IMG/VR virus record: IMGVR_UViG_3300030329_004314
Location: 21,903-85,902 of that record
Strand: one strand, 5' to 3'
From: a virus
Length of the DNA: 64,000 nt
Both the position numbers and the translations under genes were made by a program. Shown here one piece after another: positions 63,860 through 64,000 of the stretch (position 1 is the stretch's first letter; each line of letters opens with the position of its first letter). The notes below the pieces were generated by a model. It was not told where the DNA came from, did no database searches, and saw only the letters and a list, made by a program, of their open reading frames with translations.

Positions 63860-64000
63860 TTTCAATCTCCACTAAATCGCTGTCATCAACTGACTCTGCT
63901 ATATGTGACCAATCAAAATCATGATGGGCGGTGAATAGCTTTACAGTACCATCTTCATTACATATCTCATCACCATTTTCATCACACTTAGAAAATGTAC
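63837..64000 (-). CDS. Partial C-terminus of the next gene
   Basis: An open frame runs in from the right edge and stops at 63837-63839 (FDWSHIAESVDDSDLVEIEN near the end). It overlaps the tiny ORF at 63.78 kb by 23 bases. Acidic. Only the last 53 codons are visible, no family. Confidence 0.55.
   Translation of the reverse strand, partial: TFSKCDENGDEICNEDGTVKLFTAHHDFDWSHIAESVDDSDLVEIENAITGTD

Overview
The window reads as part of a large, AT-rich tailed-phage genome (Caudoviricetes). Genes are packed end to end, usually overlapping by 4 to 50 bases. All but one are on the minus strand. Hallmark phage genes are present: an rIIA/rIIB pair, dUTPase, dNMP kinase, ribonucleotide reductase, a UvsX/RecA-type recombinase, a tRNA-Arg and a capsid-associated protein. 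There is no rRNA, no ribosomal protein and no core bacterial metabolism. The host cannot be named. The replication proteins are of bacterial type (C-family polymerase, DnaB, DnaG, SSB) rather than T4 type. Terminase, portal and tail genes are not in this window.

Layout, left to right (transcription runs right to left). 0-13.3 kb: a glycan block with about ten glycosyltransferases (GTs), three methyltransferases, GDP-L-fucose synthase and a sugar-type nucleotidyltransferase; the leftmost gene carries the GT29 sialyltransferase motifs. 13.3-25.8 kb: the replisome and recombination block, with an SSB, DNA polymerase III alpha split into two genes around a DnaQ-type exonuclease gene, a RecB/Cas4-like nuclease, dNMP kinase, DnaG, DnaB, a possible UvsY-like protein, two more nucleases and RecA/UvsX. 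25.8-32.5 kb: small unknown genes, a zinc-ribbon gene, NrdB (without the canonical radical tyrosine), NrdA and a methyltransferase. 32.5-34 kb: a holin-like gene, a small coiled-coil membrane protein and a virion-like protein, separated by two hairpin terminators and preceded by promoter-like sites. 34-50 kb: a second glycan block with eight more GTs (two of them double-domain, one NodZ/GT23-like), mixed with a putative head protein, a Lar-like antirestriction protein, a matrix-metalloprotease-like gene and a string of small membrane proteins. 50.1-50.7 kb: the only plus-strand gene, a nucleotidyltransferase. 50.7-64 kb: an early-type region with tRNA-Arg, rIIB, rIIA, dUTPase, a tRNA-like remnant, a second SSB, a cytidylyltransferase, a cupin, and more than twenty small genes joined by overlapping start/stop modules.

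How the genes fit together. Nucleotide genes (nrdA, nrdB, dut, dNMP kinase, a deoxyribosyltransferase-like gene) feed a phage-coded replisome. The roughly 18 GTs, their methyltransferases and their sugar-activation genes (fcl, a LicC/GlmU-like transferase, a TagD/RfaE-like transferase, a mannose-isomerase-like cupin) look like a phage-encoded glycan assembly line. Because GT genes alternate with virion-type genes, I infer that virion proteins may be the target; host-surface or DNA modification remain possible.

Control signals seen: three early-type promoters sharing TTG(A/C)C(A/C), a 16-base spacer and TGG-TA(A/G)(A/G)AT at 55.2, 57.8 and 59.3 kb; a different TGGTGTATTATAT motif before the virion-like gene and the metalloprotease gene, which may be a late promoter; and two terminators near 33 kb. 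Starts were adjusted by hand wherever a Shine-Dalgarno site or a start/stop overlap favoured an internal ATG or GTG.
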